Source: Mycolicibacterium sp. YH-1
GTDB lineage: Bacteria > Actinomycetota > Actinomycetes > Mycobacteriales > Mycobacteriaceae
Assembly: GCF_022557175.1 (NCBI RefSeq)
Contig: NZ_CP092915.1
Span: 4,464,001-4,528,000 of the forward strand
Reading direction: 5' to 3'
DNA length: 64,000 nucleotides
Shown here: in pieces, positions 36,375-48,465 of the stretch
How the letters are laid out: the number at the start of each line of letters is the position of its first letter
How positions within the stretch are numbered: the stretch's first letter is position 1
The notes under the pieces: model-generated
The model's database searches: none
Seen by the model: the letters and a program-made list of their open reading frames with translations, nothing else
Told to the model about the DNA's origin: nothing
Made by a program: the position numbers and the translations under genes

Positions 36375-38030
36375 CTACTCCACTCCGATCAGCAGCACGT
36401 CGCCGCGATGTCCCGTGTGGTAGATGACGATCTCGGCGCCGAGATGCTGGCGATGGACGTGTTCCTGCAGTGCCGGTCCGACGTCGGCGCCAACGTCGAC
36501 GCCAGTGAGAACGGTGACGAGTTCACCACCGGAGACCAGCAGGAGGTCGATGAGCCCCGCGCCCGCGGCGACCACGTCATCACCGACGATCAGTACCTCG
36601 TCACCCGCGATGCCGAGACCGTCACCGGGCTTGCATGCCCCGGCCCACGTCAGCGCCTCCTCCGTCGCCAGCCGCACCGAACCGAGCCGGGCCCCGCCTG
36701 CGGCGCGCGCCATGGTGTAGCCGTCGTCGACGGCCTCGCGGGCGGGATCGTGCACGGCCAACGCGGCCAGACCCGCCACCATGGATCCAGTCGGCACCGG
36801 GACGACGTCGATACCCCATCCGATGGCCGCCGTGCAGCCTGCGACCAGTTCCTCCGCGGCCACATAACCGTTGGGCAGCACCATGACCTGCCCGGCCCCG
36901 GTGTCGATGAGTGCGTGCAGTAGATCGTGCGCTGTGACGGGTCCCTGTCCGTCGGGTTGCAGCACCCCAGCCCCCTCGCCGGCGAACAGTTCCCGCGCCC
37001 CGTCCCCGTCGGTGACCGCGAGCACAGCCCGGCTTCGGCTCCAGACCCCCGCGGGCCGGCCGGCCGAACCAGCCGAGAGCGCGGTCACCTGAATACGACT
37101 TGGCGTACCGAGGTCAAGCGCCGCCTCAATGGCAGCACCACCGTCATCGGCGTGGACGTGCACCGAGTACTGCGCCGCGGTGTCTCCGCCCGCACCCGAC
37201 GCGGCGATCACCACGGAGTCACCGAGACTCTCGAGACGCTTGCGGAGTGCTTCAACGCCCGCGTGATCGCATCCGCTCAGCAGATACATCACCTCGAACT
37301 GCGGCGGCGCCCCGACGGACCGCGGAGTGGGGGCAGCTCCCGTGAACTCGGCCGAGGCGCCCCCATAGGCACGGCGGTGCGGCGCCTGACCGGTCACGGT
37401 GGCAGTCATCGCATCGAGGAGTACCAGTAGTCCGCGGCCTCCCGCATCCACCACGCCGGCTGCGGCGAGCACGTCGAGTTGCTGTGTGGTCGCTTCCAGG
37501 GCGGCCGCCGCCGCATCGGATGCCGCGACGACCATCACGGCCAGGTCGGCGCCCTCTGCGGCGACGGACTCGGCGGCACTCGCCGCGGCCTGCAGGACTG
37601 ACAGAATGGTGCCCGCGACGCTTCCGCCCACCGACGCGACGACCAGCTCGACGGCGTGCCGCAGACCTGCACGCAACGCGGCGGTGTCCAGGGTTGAGCG
37701 GGTACCGGAGGATTCGGGGGTGGCCTCGGCGGTCGCCTCCGCGAGCCCGCGCAGGATCTGCGACAGGATCACCCCGGAATTGCCGCGCGCGCCGCGCAGT
37801 GCGCCGTCTGCCAGCGCCGCGATGACGGCCGTCGGGTCATCGCCCACCTCGGGTGCGTCTGCCTGGACACATGCCGAACGCATGGTGAACAGCATGTTCG
37901 TGCCGGTGTCGGCATCGGCGACAGGGAAGACGTTGAGCCGGTTGATCTCGTCCGTGTGCGCGACCAGTCCGTCGAGTGCGCAGTGAGCCCAGGCACGCAA
38001 GGCGGCCGCATCCAGCAGACGACCCGACAT
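36375..38030 (-). CDS. DAK2 domain fatty acid kinase FakA-like protein
   Basis: A 551-residue protein of the FakA/YloV group. The N-terminal DAK2 ATP-binding domain (1-200) carries [14 protein letters not shown] with the metal-binding aspartates and [15 protein letters not shown]. The C-terminal half is the DegV/FakB-interacting and central domain of FakA. FakA phosphorylates exogenous fatty acids bound to FakB. GGAGG lies before the ATG at 38030. It is one intact frame here; as I recall, M. tuberculosis carries it split as Rv2974c/Rv2975c. It is divergent from rpmB and coupled to recG. Confidence 0.88.
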   Translation of the reverse strand: MSGRLLDAAALRAWAHCALDGLVAHTDEINRLNVFPVADADTGTNMLFTMRSACVQADAPEVGDDPTAVIAALADGALRGARGNSGVILSQILRGLAEATAEATPESSGTRSTLDTAALRAGLRHAVELVVASVGGSVAGTILSVLQAAASAAESVAAEGADLAVMVVAASDAAAAALEATTQQLDVLAAAGVVDAGGRGLLVLLDAMTATVTGQAPHRRAYGGASAEFTGAAPTPRSVGAPPQFEVMYLLSGCDHAGVEALRKRLESLGDSVVIAASGAGGDTAAQYSVHVHADDGGAAIEAALDLGTPSRIQVTALSAGSAGRPAGVWSRSRAVLAVTDGDGARELFAGEGAGVLQPDGQGPVTAHDLLHALIDTGAGQVMVLPNGYVAAEELVAGCTAAIGWGIDVVPVPTGSMVAGLAALAVHDPAREAVDDGYTMARAAGGARLGSVRLATEEALTWAGACKPGDGLGIAGDEVLIVGDDVVAAGAGLIDLLLVSGGELVTVLTGVDVGADVGPALQEHVHRQHLGAEIVIYHTGHRGDVLLIGVE

Positions 38031-38126
38031 GCCACCTCCAACACTTCGCGGTGGGGTTGAGCCTAACCTCGGTCGCTGACACCACCACGCGCGTCGGTGT
38101 CCGCAGCGGTGGCCGTGACAGCCATT

Positions 38127-38155
38127 TTGGCGATAACCGGGCCGCCCGGTATCCT
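38127..38155 (+). promoter_or_regulatory. Candidate SigA-type promoter of rpmB
   Basis: TTGGCG (38127-38132) and TATCCT (38150-38155) are separated by 17 bases, about 65 bases before the rpmB start. The -10 sequence deviates from TATAAT at two positions, which is ordinary for mycobacteria. Confidence 0.5.
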
Positions 38156-38221
38156 GGTCAGGTTGTTGGGTCACCCGCGTTGCGGTTGTTGACCCCCCAA
38201 GTACTGATTGAGGAGTTCGAG

Positions 38222-38416
38222 ATGGCTGCCGTGTGCGATATCTGCAACAAGGGCCCTGGCTTCGGTAAGTCCGTGTCGCACTCTCACCGTCGGACCAGCC
38301 GTCGCTGGAACCCGAACATCCAGACGGTGCGCGCCGTGGACCGCCCGGGCGGCAACAAGAAGCGCGTCAACGTCTGCACGTCCTGCATCAAGGCCGGCAA
38401 GGTCGCCCGGGGCTAA
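38222..38416 (+). CDS. rpmB: 50S ribosomal protein L28, zinc-binding form
   Basis: A 64-residue L28. It begins [33 protein letters not shown] and has CxxC pairs at CDIC (near residue 5) and CTSC (near 53), so it is the zinc-containing (C+) form. Mycobacteria also have zinc-free paralogs used during zinc starvation, under Zur; this copy is the housekeeping type. It stands alone between the divergent fakA-like gene and convergent ung. Confidence 0.97.
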   Translation: MAAVCDICNKGPGFGKSVSHSHRRTSRRWNPNIQTVRAVDRPGGNKKRVNVCTSCIKAGKVARG

Positions 38417-38430
38417 GTGCCCCACAGCTG

Positions 38431-38451
38431 GGCGCCCGACATCTGGGCGCC
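38431..38451. terminator. Weak hairpin between rpmB and ung
   Basis: GGCGCC-N9-GGCGCC followed by a T/C-rich stretch on the plus strand. Six base pairs only; placed at the convergent ends of rpmB and ung, so a bidirectional terminator is plausible but weak. Confidence 0.35.
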
Positions 38452-38470
38452 TGCTCTTCTGCACGCCGAG

Positions 38471-39154
38471 CTACGGCAGTCGCCAGTCGATCTGCTCTGA
38501 CCCCAACCGGGTGAGCAGCTCGTTGGTTCGGCTGAACGGCCGCGATCCGAAGAATCCTCGCGACGCCGAGAGCGGCGACGGGTGAACCGACTCGATCGTC
38601 GCGCACCGCTCACCGCTCAACATGGGCTTCAGTGTCGCCGCATCGCGTCCCCACAGCACCGCGACAAGCGGCTGTGGACGCGCCACTAGCGCTTGGATCG
38701 CGCATTCGGTCACCGCCTCCCACCCCTTACCCCGGTGCGACGCCGGTGTGCCGGGGCGCACCGTGAGCACTCTGTTCAGCATCATCACGCCGCGCTGTGA
38801 CCATGGCGTCAGATCCCCCGTCGACGGCGCCGGGTGGCCCAGGTCGGTGGCGTACTCCTTGAAGATGTTGGTCAGGCTCCTCGGCAACGGACGCACGTCG
38901 GGCGCGACCGAGAAGCTCAACCCGATCGCGTGGCCCGGTGTCGGGTACGGGTCCTGACCCACGATCAGCACCCGCACCTCATCGAATGGAAACGTGAACG
39001 CGCGCAGCACGTTCTCGCCCGCGGGGAGGTATCCCTGACCGGCGGCGATCTCGGCGCGCAGGAACTCCCCCATCTCAGCGACGCGACCGGCCACAGGTTG
39101 CAGTGCACGGGCCCAGCCCGATTCGACGACTTCGTGAAGGGGACGCGCGGTCAT
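38471..39154 (-). CDS. ung: Uracil-DNA glycosylase, family 1
   Basis: A 227-residue glycosylase that excises uracil from DNA. The catalytic water-activating loop [14 protein letters not shown], the central region and the DNA-intercalation loop [17 protein letters not shown] are all present. It lies 55 bases after thiL on the same strand and converges with rpmB. Confidence 0.98.
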   Translation of the reverse strand: MTARPLHEVVESGWARALQPVAGRVAEMGEFLRAEIAAGQGYLPAGENVLRAFTFPFDEVRVLIVGQDPYPTPGHAIGLSFSVAPDVRPLPRSLTNIFKEYATDLGHPAPSTGDLTPWSQRGVMMLNRVLTVRPGTPASHRGKGWEAVTECAIQALVARPQPLVAVLWGRDAATLKPMLSGERCATIESVHPSPLSASRGFFGSRPFSRTNELLTRLGSEQIDWRLP

Positions 39155-39209
39155 GGTGGGTCAACTTAGCGGACGCGAGGAGCAGAGAACATCCAGCTGG
39201 TGGCGACGA

Positions 39210-40199
39210 TCAGAACGACTGCCAGCCCGGACTTCCGCGCCACGCCGAACCGTCGACCAGCACGCGGGCGGGGCCGTCGAGAACCACCCCGATACGACGC
39301 CATCCCGCCGGTGGCGCTGCCGGGAACGTCGCGACGAGCGCATGGTCCTCGCCGCCGCCGAGCACCCACGCCCATGGGTCGTGACCCGTCACCGTTGCCA
39401 GCGCGGCCAGAGCGTCGTGGTCAGCCGCCAACGCCGCCGTCGCCACGTCGATCCCGACACCTGACGCGTCGGCGATGTGCCCGAGGTCGGCGATGAGTCC
39501 ATCGGAGACGTCGGTCATCGCGGTGGCTCCGGCATCCGCGGCGGCCCGACCCTGCCCGTAGGGCACCTCAGGCACGAGATGCCTGCGACGCAGGTCCTCG
39601 AAGTCGGCTTCACTACCGGAGTCGTCCACACGGCCCGCGCCCGTGAGGCACACCTGATAGCCCGCGGCGGACCGGCCGAGATCCCCTGCCACGGCCAGTG
39701 TGTCCCCCGGTCGGGCACCCCGCAGCAGAACGGGCGCGCGGCCGGCGAGGTCCCCCAGCGCCGTCACCGATATCACCCACTGCGGCGCCGTCACCAGGTC
39801 GCCGCCGGCGATCCCGGCGCCGCTGCGGTCCGCCTCCGCCCACATGCCGTCTGACAGAGCAAGCGCGTCCTCGGCCGCTGTGTCCCCCGGAGCGCCGAAG
39901 GACACCACGAACGCCGTTGCGACCGCGCCCATCGCCTCGATATCCGCGGCGTTCTGAGCGATGGCCTTGCGGCCGATGTCATGCGGTGTCGACCAGTCGA
40001 GCCGGAAGTGTCTGCCCTCCACGAGCATGTCGGTCGACACGACGGTACGACCGTCGGCGGCAGTCACCACCGCAGCGTCATCACCCGGTCCGACCACCAC
40101 CGAACTCGGTTGGCGGCGATCGGCGACCAGCCGGTCGATGACCCCGAACTCGCCGAGGCCTGCCAATGTCGGCGTGCCGCCGTCTGTGTCGTCGCTCAT
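39210..40199 (-). CDS. thiL: Thiamine-monophosphate kinase
   Basis: A 329-residue ATP-dependent kinase that converts thiamine phosphate to thiamine diphosphate. VVGPGDDAAVV, STDMLVEGRHFRLDW, the Mg-binding DVSDGLIADLGHIA and WVLGGGEDHALVATFP are the ThiL/PurM-like signatures. GGGAGG lies before the ATG at 40199; the frame stays open far upstream, but that part has no homology and overlaps two genes on the other strand. It precedes ung. Confidence 0.96.
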   Translation of the reverse strand: MSDDTDGGTPTLAGLGEFGVIDRLVADRRQPSSVVVGPGDDAAVVTAADGRTVVSTDMLVEGRHFRLDWSTPHDIGRKAIAQNAADIEAMGAVATAFVVSFGAPGDTAAEDALALSDGMWAEADRSGAGIAGGDLVTAPQWVISVTALGDLAGRAPVLLRGARPGDTLAVAGDLGRSAAGYQVCLTGAGRVDDSGSEADFEDLRRRHLVPEVPYGQGRAAADAGATAMTDVSDGLIADLGHIADASGVGIDVATAALAADHDALAALATVTGHDPWAWVLGGGEDHALVATFPAAPPAGWRRIGVVLDGPARVLVDGSAWRGSPGWQSF

Positions 40200-40304
40200 A
40201 TGTCCTCCCGCGTGCGATCTTCCTGCCCTGAACACCGGCGCGACCTGCGGTACCTTTGGTCCCTGCGGCGTGGAGTCTATGCAGCGACACGGAGGTGACA
40301 GCGG

Positions 40305-40547
40305 GTGGTCGAGGCTTTCATGCTGATCCAGACCGAGGTGGGTCGCGCCGAGATCGTCGCCGAAACGCTGGCGAGCCTGCCCGGGGTGCTGTCCTCCGAA
40401 TACGTCACCGGCCCCTATGACGTCATCGTGCGCATAGGCGCCGCCACCGCGGCCGAGTTGACGTCGACCATCGCGCCGAGCGTGCAGCAGGTGACCGGAA
40501 TCACCCGCACCCTGACCTGTCCGGTGGCCGGCGGAGCCCTGCCCTAG
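40305..40547 (+). CDS. Stand-alone Lrp/AsnC ligand-binding (RAM) domain protein
   Basis: An 80-residue protein consisting only of the RAM domain: VEAFMLIQTEVGRAEIVAETLASLPGV, then TGPYDVIVRIGA and ITRTLTCPV. The family's DNA-binding half is absent, so it may act as an amino-acid-sensing partner of full-length Lrp proteins or of enzymes. GGAGG lies nine bases before the GTG at 40305. It is divergent from thiL and followed by the DUF3515 gene. Confidence 0.87.
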   Translation: MVEAFMLIQTEVGRAEIVAETLASLPGVLSSEYVTGPYDVIVRIGAATAAELTSTIAPSVQQVTGITRTLTCPVAGGALP

Positions 40548-40567
40548 CCGCGTCTTAGAGTTGCCTG

Positions 40568-41116
40568 GTGACCCACAACGGACCCGACGAACACGATGGA
40601 CCGCCAAGGGCTCTGATGATCGCCGCACTGGCCGTCGCCGCGCTCGCGGTGGTCGCCCTGCTCGTCGTCGCGGCGGTCCGGGAGGTACCCGAGCAGCCCC
40701 GCCCCGTGGCCCTCGCAGGGGTGCCCGCGCCACAGGCCGACGACGACGCGTGCCGGGCCCTGCACGATGCGCTGCCCGAGAGCCTCGGTGAGTACCAGCG
40801 CGCGACGCTCGTCGATCCCGCACCCGTCGGCGCCGCCGCGTGGCAGAGCGAGTCTCAACCGGAGCCGGTCGTCCTGCGCTGTGGCTTGGAGCGGCCTGTC
40901 GACTTCGTGGCGGGCACGCCGGTGCAGGCCGTGGACGATGTGGACTGGTTCCGCATCGGCGAGCAGGACCGCAGTACCTGGATCGCGGTGGACCGGCCGG
41001 TCTACGTCGCCCTGACGCTGCCCGACGGCTCGGGACCAACCCCGATTCAGCTGATCTCGTCAGCCATCGCCAGCGCGATGCCGGAAGTGCCGATCAAACC
41101 CGGCCCGGTGCGCTGA
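40568..41116 (+). CDS. DUF3515 family membrane-anchored protein (Rv2980-like)
   Basis: A 182-residue protein with one N-terminal membrane helix (about 17-38) and an exported domain containing two cysteines (CRALHDALP and LRCGLERP) that could form a disulfide. The family is actinobacterial and of unknown function. It starts with GTG, 20 bases after the RAM-domain gene. Its stop codon lies in a 20-base tandem duplication. Confidence 0.83.
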   Translation: MTHNGPDEHDGPPRALMIAALAVAALAVVALLVVAAVREVPEQPRPVALAGVPAPQADDDACRALHDALPESLGEYQRATLVDPAPVGAAAWQSESQPEPVVLRCGLERPVDFVAGTPVQAVDDVDWFRIGEQDRSTWIAVDRPVYVALTLPDGSGPTPIQLISSAIASAMPEVPIKPGPVR

Positions 41117-41151
41117 TTCCCGGGTCGCTCCACTGATTCCCGGGTCGCTCC
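41113..41151 (+). repeat. Two 20-bp tandem repeats over the DUF3515 stop codon
   Basis: CTGATTCCCGGGTCGCTCC occurs at 41113-41131 and again at 41133-41151. The first copy contains the DUF3515 stop TGA. Each copy holds the palindrome CCCGGG. The arrangement repeats what is seen at the ftsY end. Confidence 0.85.
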
Positions 41152-41170
41152 GCTCAGGCCCGCCGGTGCG

Positions 41171-42274
41171 TTAGCGCAAGCCTGTGCCGCGGACCATCGC
41201 GGTGTCGACCATGGTGGCCAGCAGCGTCGGGTAGTCGACTCCGCTCGCGGCCCACATCCGGGGGTACATCGAGATTGTGGTGAACCCGGGCATCGTGTTG
41301 ATCTCGTTGATCACCGGTCCGTCGTCGGTGAGGAAGAAGTCGACGCGGGCCAGCCCCTGGCAGTCGATGGCGCGGAACGCCCGGATCGCCAATTGCCGGA
41401 TCTCGTCGGCGATGTCGTCGTCAACCTTGGCGGGCACGTCGAGTTCCGCGGCGTCGTCGAGGTACTTGGTCTCGAAGTCGTAGAACGCGTCCTCCCGGCC
41501 CCGCACCCCAGCCACCCGGATCTCGCCGACGGTACTGGCTTCGACTGAGCCATCAGGCAATTCGAGTACACCGCACTCGAGTTCGCGTCCCGGGATGGCC
41601 GCCTCGACAATGACCTTCGGGTCGTGTCTGCGGGCGAGTTGGATGGCCGAGGGAAGCTGGTCCCACGCCGTCACGCGGCTGACGCCGATCGACGAGCCGC
41701 CACGTGCGGGCTTGACGAACACGGGCAGGCCGAGGCGTTCACGGTCCTCGAGTTGCACCGTTTGGTCACCGGACCGCAGCACCACCTGATCGCCGATCGG
41801 AAGGCCCTCGGCGGCCAGGAGCTTCTTGGTGAACTCCTTGTCCATTCCCGCGGCACTGGCCAGCACTCCGGCCCCGACATAGGGCACTCCGGCGAGTTCG
41901 AGCAGGCCCTGAATGGTGCCGTCCTCCCCGTAGGGGCCGTGCAGAACCGGGAACACCACGTCGACGGCGGCGAGCATCTCCCCCGCGCCCTCACCCACGG
42001 ACAGCAGCTGTCCGCGTCGGGCCGGATCGGCGGTCAGAGCCAATTCGGCGCCTGAGCTCGCGCTCACCTGCGGAAGTTGGCCGTCTGTGATCGCGAGGGT
42101 CTCGGGCCGACCGTCGGTGAGCACCCAGGCCCCCTCCGGCGTTATGCCGACGGCGACCACCTCGAACCTCTCTGGATCGAGGTTGCGCAGGATGCTGCCT
42201 GCGGAAACGCAGGAGATCGCGTGCTCTGAGCTGCGTCCGCCGTAGACGACGGCGACGCGGGTGCGGGCAGTCAC
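41171..42274 (-). CDS. ddl: D-alanine--D-alanine ligase
   Basis: A 367-residue ATP-grasp ligase that makes D-Ala-D-Ala for peptidoglycan; the target of D-cycloserine. It has the N-terminal [20 protein letters not shown], the ATP-binding [16 protein letters not shown], and the metal-binding [10 protein letters not shown] at the C-terminal end. It converges with the DUF3515 gene and follows the PLP enzyme and gpsA on the minus strand. Confidence 0.98.
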   Translation of the reverse strand: MTARTRVAVVYGGRSSEHAISCVSAGSILRNLDPERFEVVAVGITPEGAWVLTDGRPETLAITDGQLPQVSASSGAELALTADPARRGQLLSVGEGAGEMLAAVDVVFPVLHGPYGEDGTIQGLLELAGVPYVGAGVLASAAGMDKEFTKKLLAAEGLPIGDQVVLRSGDQTVQLEDRERLGLPVFVKPARGGSSIGVSRVTAWDQLPSAIQLARRHDPKVIVEAAIPGRELECGVLELPDGSVEASTVGEIRVAGVRGREDAFYDFETKYLDDAAELDVPAKVDDDIADEIRQLAIRAFRAIDCQGLARVDFFLTDDGPVINEINTMPGFTTISMYPRMWAASGVDYPTLLATMVDTAMVRGTGLR

Positions 42275-42294
42275 AACCTAGAGAGGCTACCGGG

Positions 42295-43404
42295 TCAGGA
42301 CGACGGGAGCGTCCGCTCGAGGTCGGCAAGCAGGTCATCGGTGTCCTCGATCCCCATCGACAGCCGCGCGAAACCCTCGCTCACCGGGTCGCCCCAGCGC
42401 GCCCGTCGGTCGACTGACGTGTGGATGCCGCCGAAACTGGTCGCCGCCACCAGCAGCGCGCTGCGTTCGGCGAGGGCGTGCACGGCAGCCGCATCGGCGA
42501 GTTCGATGGCGACCAGGGAACCGAAGCGCTTCATCTGGGCACGTGCGACATCGTGAGACGGATCGTCGGGCAGCCCGGGGTACCGCACAGCGCGCACCGC
42601 GGGGTGCGCCCGCAGCATGGTGGCGACCGCCATCGCGTTGTGGCACTGCCGTTCGAAGCGCAGCCCCGCGGTGCCGATGCTGCGCAGCGCCAGCCACGCC
42701 TCGAAGGGTCCCAGGATCGCGCCCGCCAGCAGTCGCTCGCGTTCGACCGCCGCCATCAACGCGGGCTGGCTGCCCGCGACGTAGCCGGCGACCAGATCAC
42801 TGTGCCCTGACAGCCCCTTGGTGGCGCTGGCCACCACGAGGTCGGCGCCCAGCGAGAGTGGTTGCTGGCCAAGCGGAGTCGGCGCGGTGTTGTCGACGAC
42901 CAGTACCGCACCCTTGCCACGGCAGACGCTCGCGAGGCGGTACAGATCCACGACATCGAGGGTGGGATTCACAGGGGTCTCGACCAACACCACATCCGCG
43001 CTCTGCGCCGCGGCGCACATGTCGGCGGCCGCCGCCTCGATGACGGTGACTCCCAGTGCCGCAAGGTTTTCGCTGGCATATCGTCGCACCTGGTAATAGC
43101 CGTCGGCGGGCACGACGAGCGTGGAACCGGGTTTGGCGAGCACCCGCAGCACAGACGTGATCGCAGCCATTCCCGAACCGAACACCAACGCCGAGGTGGC
43201 GCTCTCGAGAGCGGCGAGCGCCGATTCCAGCAGCCGCCAGGTGGGATTGGACGCTCGACCGTAGTAGTCCAGCGGCGCCGACTCGTCCGCCGATAAGTGA
43301 TAGGCGGCTGCGGGCACCGGTGGCGGTGTCACGGTGTCGCCAGGGACCGCTGGCGCGCCGGATGCGGTCACGCTGCGCGTGGAGTCCCCATAGCGGCCGT
43401 CCAT
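42295..43404 (-). CDS. Cys/Met metabolism PLP-dependent enzyme (cystathionine gamma-lyase/synthase-like)
   Basis: A 369-residue fold-type I PLP enzyme. The Schiff-base lysine is Lys196 in VASATKGLSGHSD. YYGRASNPTWRLLE and VVETPVNPTLDVVDL are family segments for PLP and substrate binding. Usually such proteins cleave or form cystathionine; the precise substrate cannot be fixed, and cystathionine gamma-lyase is the common annotation. The ATG at 43404 has GGAG five bases upstream and is preferred to a GTG one codon earlier. It follows gpsA within a few bases. Confidence 0.87.
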   Translation of the reverse strand: MDGRYGDSTRSVTASGAPAVPGDTVTPPPVPAAAYHLSADESAPLDYYGRASNPTWRLLESALAALESATSALVFGSGMAAITSVLRVLAKPGSTLVVPADGYYQVRRYASENLAALGVTVIEAAAADMCAAAQSADVVLVETPVNPTLDVVDLYRLASVCRGKGAVLVVDNTAPTPLGQQPLSLGADLVVASATKGLSGHSDLVAGYVAGSQPALMAAVERERLLAGAILGPFEAWLALRSIGTAGLRFERQCHNAMAVATMLRAHPAVRAVRYPGLPDDPSHDVARAQMKRFGSLVAIELADAAAVHALAERSALLVAATSFGGIHTSVDRRARWGDPVSEGFARLSMGIEDTDDLLADLERTLPSS

Positions 43405-43406
43405 CA

Positions 43407-45153
<1,747 letters not shown>

Positions 45154-45189
45154 TTCCGCACACCTAGCACTGCGTGTGGACCATGGGGG

Positions 45190-47364
45190 ATGATCGGTGG
45201 TGTGACCGACGCCGAGACCCGAATCGCCGATACCGAGTGGTTGTCGGGAAGCACGGCCCCCAACGTGCCGCCCGCCGCCACCGCGGACGCGACGACGCAC
45301 CAACTCGATCGACTGCCCGACGACCGGTACCTCAATCGGGAGCTGAGCTGGCTCGACTTCAACGCGCGCGTGCTCTCGCTGGCCGCAGATCCGTCACTGC
45401 CCCTGTTGGAGCGCGCCAAGTTCCTGGCGATCTTCGCCTCCAACCTCGATGAGTTCTACATGGTGCGAGTCGCCGGCCTCAAGCGTCGCGACGAGATGGG
45501 GCTGTCCGTCCGCTCCGCCGACGGTCTCTCACCGCGTGAGCAGTTGCGCCGCATCGGTGAGCGGACCCAGCAGATCGCCACCCGGCACGCCAAGGTCTTC
45601 GGCGAGCTGATCCGGCCCGCGCTCGCCGAGCAGGGCATCTCCATCGTCACGTGGAGCGAGCTCGACGAATCCGAGCGCCAGCGCCTGTCCACCTACTTCC
45701 ACGAGCAGGTGTTCCCGGTGTTGACACCGCTGGCCGTGGACCCGGCGCACCCGTTCCCGTTCGTGAGCGGGCTCAGCCTGAACCTGGCGATCACGGTCAA
45801 ACACCCCGACGACGGTGGTCAGCACTTCGCCCGAATCAAGGTGCCCGACAACGTCGATCGCTTCGTCGAACTCCGTCCGCGCGAGGACGAGCCCGGCGGC
45901 GCGCGGTTCCTGCCCACGGAGGAACTGATCGCCGCGTTCCTCTCGGTGCTGTTCCCGGGGCTCGAGATCGTTGAGCATCACGCCTTCCGGATCACCCGAA
46001 ACGCGGACTTCGAGGTCGAGGAGGACCGCGACGAGGATCTGCTGCAGGCACTGGAGCGAGAACTCGCGCGGCGGCGGTTCGGCTCACCGGTGCGCCTCGA
46101 GATCGCCGACGACATGACCGAGAACATGCTCGAGCTTCTGCTGCGCGAACTCGACGTCCACCCTGGCGATGTCATCGAGGTGGCAGGCCTGCTCGATCTC
46201 TCGTCGCTATGGCAGATCTACGGCGTGGACAGGCCCGACCTCAAGGATCCACCGTTCGTGCCCGCCACACCGCCTGCATTCGGCGAACGCGAGACACCCA
46301 AGAGCATCTTCTCGACCCTGCGCGACGGAGACGTCCTCGTGCACCACCCATACGACTCGTTCTCAACCACCGTGCAGCGCTTCATCGAGCAGGCCGCGGC
46401 GGACCCGAACGTGCTGGCCATCAAGCAGACTCTGTATCGCACCTCCGGCGACTCCCCCATCGTCAACGCCCTCATCGACGCGGCCGAAGCGGGCAAGCAG
46501 GTGGTCGCCCTTGTGGAGATCAAGGCCCGCTTCGATGAACAGGCCAACATCAAGTGGGCTCGCGCACTTGAGCAGGCCGGCGTGCACGTGGTGTACGGCC
46601 TCATCGGGCTCAAGACGCACTGCAAGACCTGCCTGGTGGTGCGGCGCGAGGGTTCAACGATCCGCCGCTACTGCCATATCGGCACAGGCAACTACAACCC
46701 GAAGACGGCGCGACTCTACGAGGATGTCGGCCTGTTGACGGCCTCACCCGATATCGGCGCCGATCTGACCGATCTGTTCAATTCGCTGACCGGATACTCC
46801 CGCAAGGTCTCCTACCGCAACCTTCTGGTCGCGCCGCACAGTGTGCGCAAGGGCATCATCGAGCGCATCGACCGCGAGATCGCCGCGCATCGCGACGGCG
46901 CCGAGGCCCGGATCAGGTTGAAGGCCAACGCACTGGTGGACGAGCAGGTGATCGACGCCCTGTACCGGGCATCGCAGGCCGGTGTGCGCGTCGAGGTCGT
47001 GGTGCGCGGGATCTGCGCGTTGCGCCCCGGTGAGCCCGGCTTCTCCGAGAACATCTCGGTGCGATCGATTCTGGGCCGCTTCCTAGAGCACTCGCGAATT
47101 ATTCACTTCCGCGCCATCGATGAGTTCTGGATCGGCAGTGCCGACATGATGCATCGTAATCTCGACCGTCGAGTCGAGGTCATGGCACAGGTGAAGGATC
47201 CGAGGTTGACCGCTCAGCTCAACGACATGTTCGAGTCGGCGATGGATCCCGCAACCAGGTGCTGGGAACTCGGTACCGACGGCCGCTGGACGGCATTGCC
47301 GCTCGCGGGCCAGACGGTTCGCGATCACCAGGTGTCGATGATGGAGCGTCACCGTCAGCGGTGA
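45190..47364 (+). CDS. ppk: Polyphosphate kinase 1
   Basis: A 724-residue PPK1 that builds polyphosphate from [20 protein letters not shown] opens the conserved N domain; the catalytic-histidine region is [16 protein letters not shown], and [21 protein letters not shown] and [14 protein letters not shown] are C-domain motifs. The first 40 residues are variable; an in-frame GTG at 45202 is an alternative start. It lies 36 bases after fbiD and before mutT1, the conserved mycobacterial order. Confidence 0.98.
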   Translation: MIGGVTDAETRIADTEWLSGSTAPNVPPAATADATTHQLDRLPDDRYLNRELSWLDFNARVLSLAADPSLPLLERAKFLAIFASNLDEFYMVRVAGLKRRDEMGLSVRSADGLSPREQLRRIGERTQQIATRHAKVFGELIRPALAEQGISIVTWSELDESERQRLSTYFHEQVFPVLTPLAVDPAHPFPFVSGLSLNLAITVKHPDDGGQHFARIKVPDNVDRFVELRPREDEPGGARFLPTEELIAAFLSVLFPGLEIVEHHAFRITRNADFEVEEDRDEDLLQALERELARRRFGSPVRLEIADDMTENMLELLLRELDVHPGDVIEVAGLLDLSSLWQIYGVDRPDLKDPPFVPATPPAFGERETPKSIFSTLRDGDVLVHHPYDSFSTTVQRFIEQAAADPNVLAIKQTLYRTSGDSPIVNALIDAAEAGKQVVALVEIKARFDEQANIKWARALEQAGVHVVYGLIGLKTHCKTCLVVRREGSTIRRYCHIGTGNYNPKTARLYEDVGLLTASPDIGADLTDLFNSLTGYSRKVSYRNLLVAPHSVRKGIIERIDREIAAHRDGAEARIRLKANALVDEQVIDALYRASQAGVRVEVVVRGICALRPGEPGFSENISVRSILGRFLEHSRIIHFRAIDEFWIGSADMMHRNLDRRVEVMAQVKDPRLTAQLNDMFESAMDPATRCWELGTDGRWTALPLAGQTVRDHQVSMMERHRQR

Positions 47365-47381
47365 CGTGGCGATGTGGCCTA

Positions 47382-47414
47382 GGGCCGGCCTGGGAGCGTG
47401 GCTTCCAGCGGCCC
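47382..47414 (+). terminator. Hairpin between ppk and mutT1
   Basis: GGGCCG and CTGGGA on the 5' side pair with TTCCAG and CGGCCC on the 3' side, with a two-base bulge and seven-base loop, 17 bases after the ppk stop. No T tract follows; intrinsic terminators without one occur in mycobacteria, so readthrough into mutT1 is also possible. Confidence 0.45.
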
Positions 47415-47436
47415 CTGATGACCTGCAGGAGTAGAG

Positions 47437-48378
47437 GTGTCGAAGAAGTCTGGGGCCACCGGCAAGGACGGCTCGGGCGTCGCGATACCCGCCGCTGGCG
47501 CGGTGTTGTGGCGGCCCAGCACGGCTGACGGTGCGGCCACCGACGGGGTGGAGGTCGCTCTCGTTCACCGTCCTCGCTACGACGACTGGTCATTACCCAA
47601 GGGGAAGCTCGATCCCGGCGAGACCGAGCCCGTCGCCGCCGTGCGCGAGGTCGAGGAGGAGACCGGCTACGCCGCAGAGCTCGGCAGGCGTTTGGCGTCG
47701 GTGAGCTATCCCGTGGAGCAGAACACCAAGAGGGTGCGCTACTGGGCGGCTCGCGCGCTGCGCGGAGAGTTCGTGCCCAACTCGGAGGTCGACGAACTGC
47801 TCTGGTTGCCGGTCAGCGCGGCGATGAAGCGCCTTCAGTACCCGCACGATCGGAAGGTGCTGCGGCGCTTCGCCAAGCATCCAGCCAACACTCGAACCGT
47901 GCTGATCGTTCGGCACGCCGTCGCAGGCAACAAGGCCCGCTACAAGGGCAACGACAACGAGCGACCGCTCGACAAGAGAGGCCGGGCGCAGGCCGAGTCA
48001 CTGGTCGGGCTGTTGTTGGCGTTCGGCGCCACCGATCTCCACGCGGCCCCGCGCACGCGCTGTCACCAAACGCTCGAGCCGATGGCCGAGGAGTTGGGTG
48101 TGATGATCACCGACGAGCCCACGTTGTCCGAGGAGGCCTACGCCGATGACCCCGAGGCTGGGCGCCTGCGGCTGGCCGAGATCGCGAAGTCCGATGCAAC
48201 ACCGGTGATCTGTACCCAGGGCAAGGTGATCCCAGACCTCATCGCGTGGTGGTGCGACCGTGATGGTGTGCGGCCGGACAAGTCACGAAATCGAAAGGGC
48301 AGCACCTGGGTGCTGACACTGGCGAACGACACCCTCGTGGCCGCTGACCACATCGGCAGCCCGCTGGCGCGGGGTTAG
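47437..48378 (+). CDS. mutT1: MutT1: Nudix hydrolase fused to histidine phosphatase domain
   Basis: A 313-residue two-domain protein. The Nudix box [23 protein letters not shown] starts near residue 50; the C-terminal histidine-phosphatase domain begins [17 protein letters not shown] near residue 158 (RHA). The mycobacterial MutT1 hydrolyses 8-oxo-dGTP and related nucleotides, and diadenosine polyphosphates, to prevent mutagenesis. AGGAG lies before the GTG at 47437. It ends at a strong bidirectional terminator shared with hupB. Confidence 0.95.
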   Translation: MSKKSGATGKDGSGVAIPAAGAVLWRPSTADGAATDGVEVALVHRPRYDDWSLPKGKLDPGETEPVAAVREVEEETGYAAELGRRLASVSYPVEQNTKRVRYWAARALRGEFVPNSEVDELLWLPVSAAMKRLQYPHDRKVLRRFAKHPANTRTVLIVRHAVAGNKARYKGNDNERPLDKRGRAQAESLVGLLLAFGATDLHAAPRTRCHQTLEPMAEELGVMITDEPTLSEEAYADDPEAGRLRLAEIAKSDATPVICTQGKVIPDLIAWWCDRDGVRPDKSRNRKGSTWVLTLANDTLVAADHIGSPLARG

Positions 48379-48394
48379 TCAGGCCAGACCGAGA

Positions 48395-48428
48395 AACGCG
48401 CCGCGGATCAAATGATCCACGGCGCGTT
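48395..48428. terminator. Bidirectional terminator between mutT1 and hupB
   Basis: AACGCGCCG-c-GGATC-AAAT-GATCC-a-CGGCGCGTT: a nine plus five base-pair stem with one internal mismatch and a tight loop. It lies between two convergent genes, 16 bases after mutT1, and is flanked by short A and T runs suiting both strands. Confidence 0.8.
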
Positions 48429-48465
48429 CCCTGCCGGAACTGAATCCGGGCTGATGTCTGCCGGT

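Noticed and set aside
40200..41039. 280-codon upstream extension of the thiL frame
   Set aside because: Runs antisense through the RAM-domain and DUF3515 genes; the ribosome-binding site and family start are at 40199.
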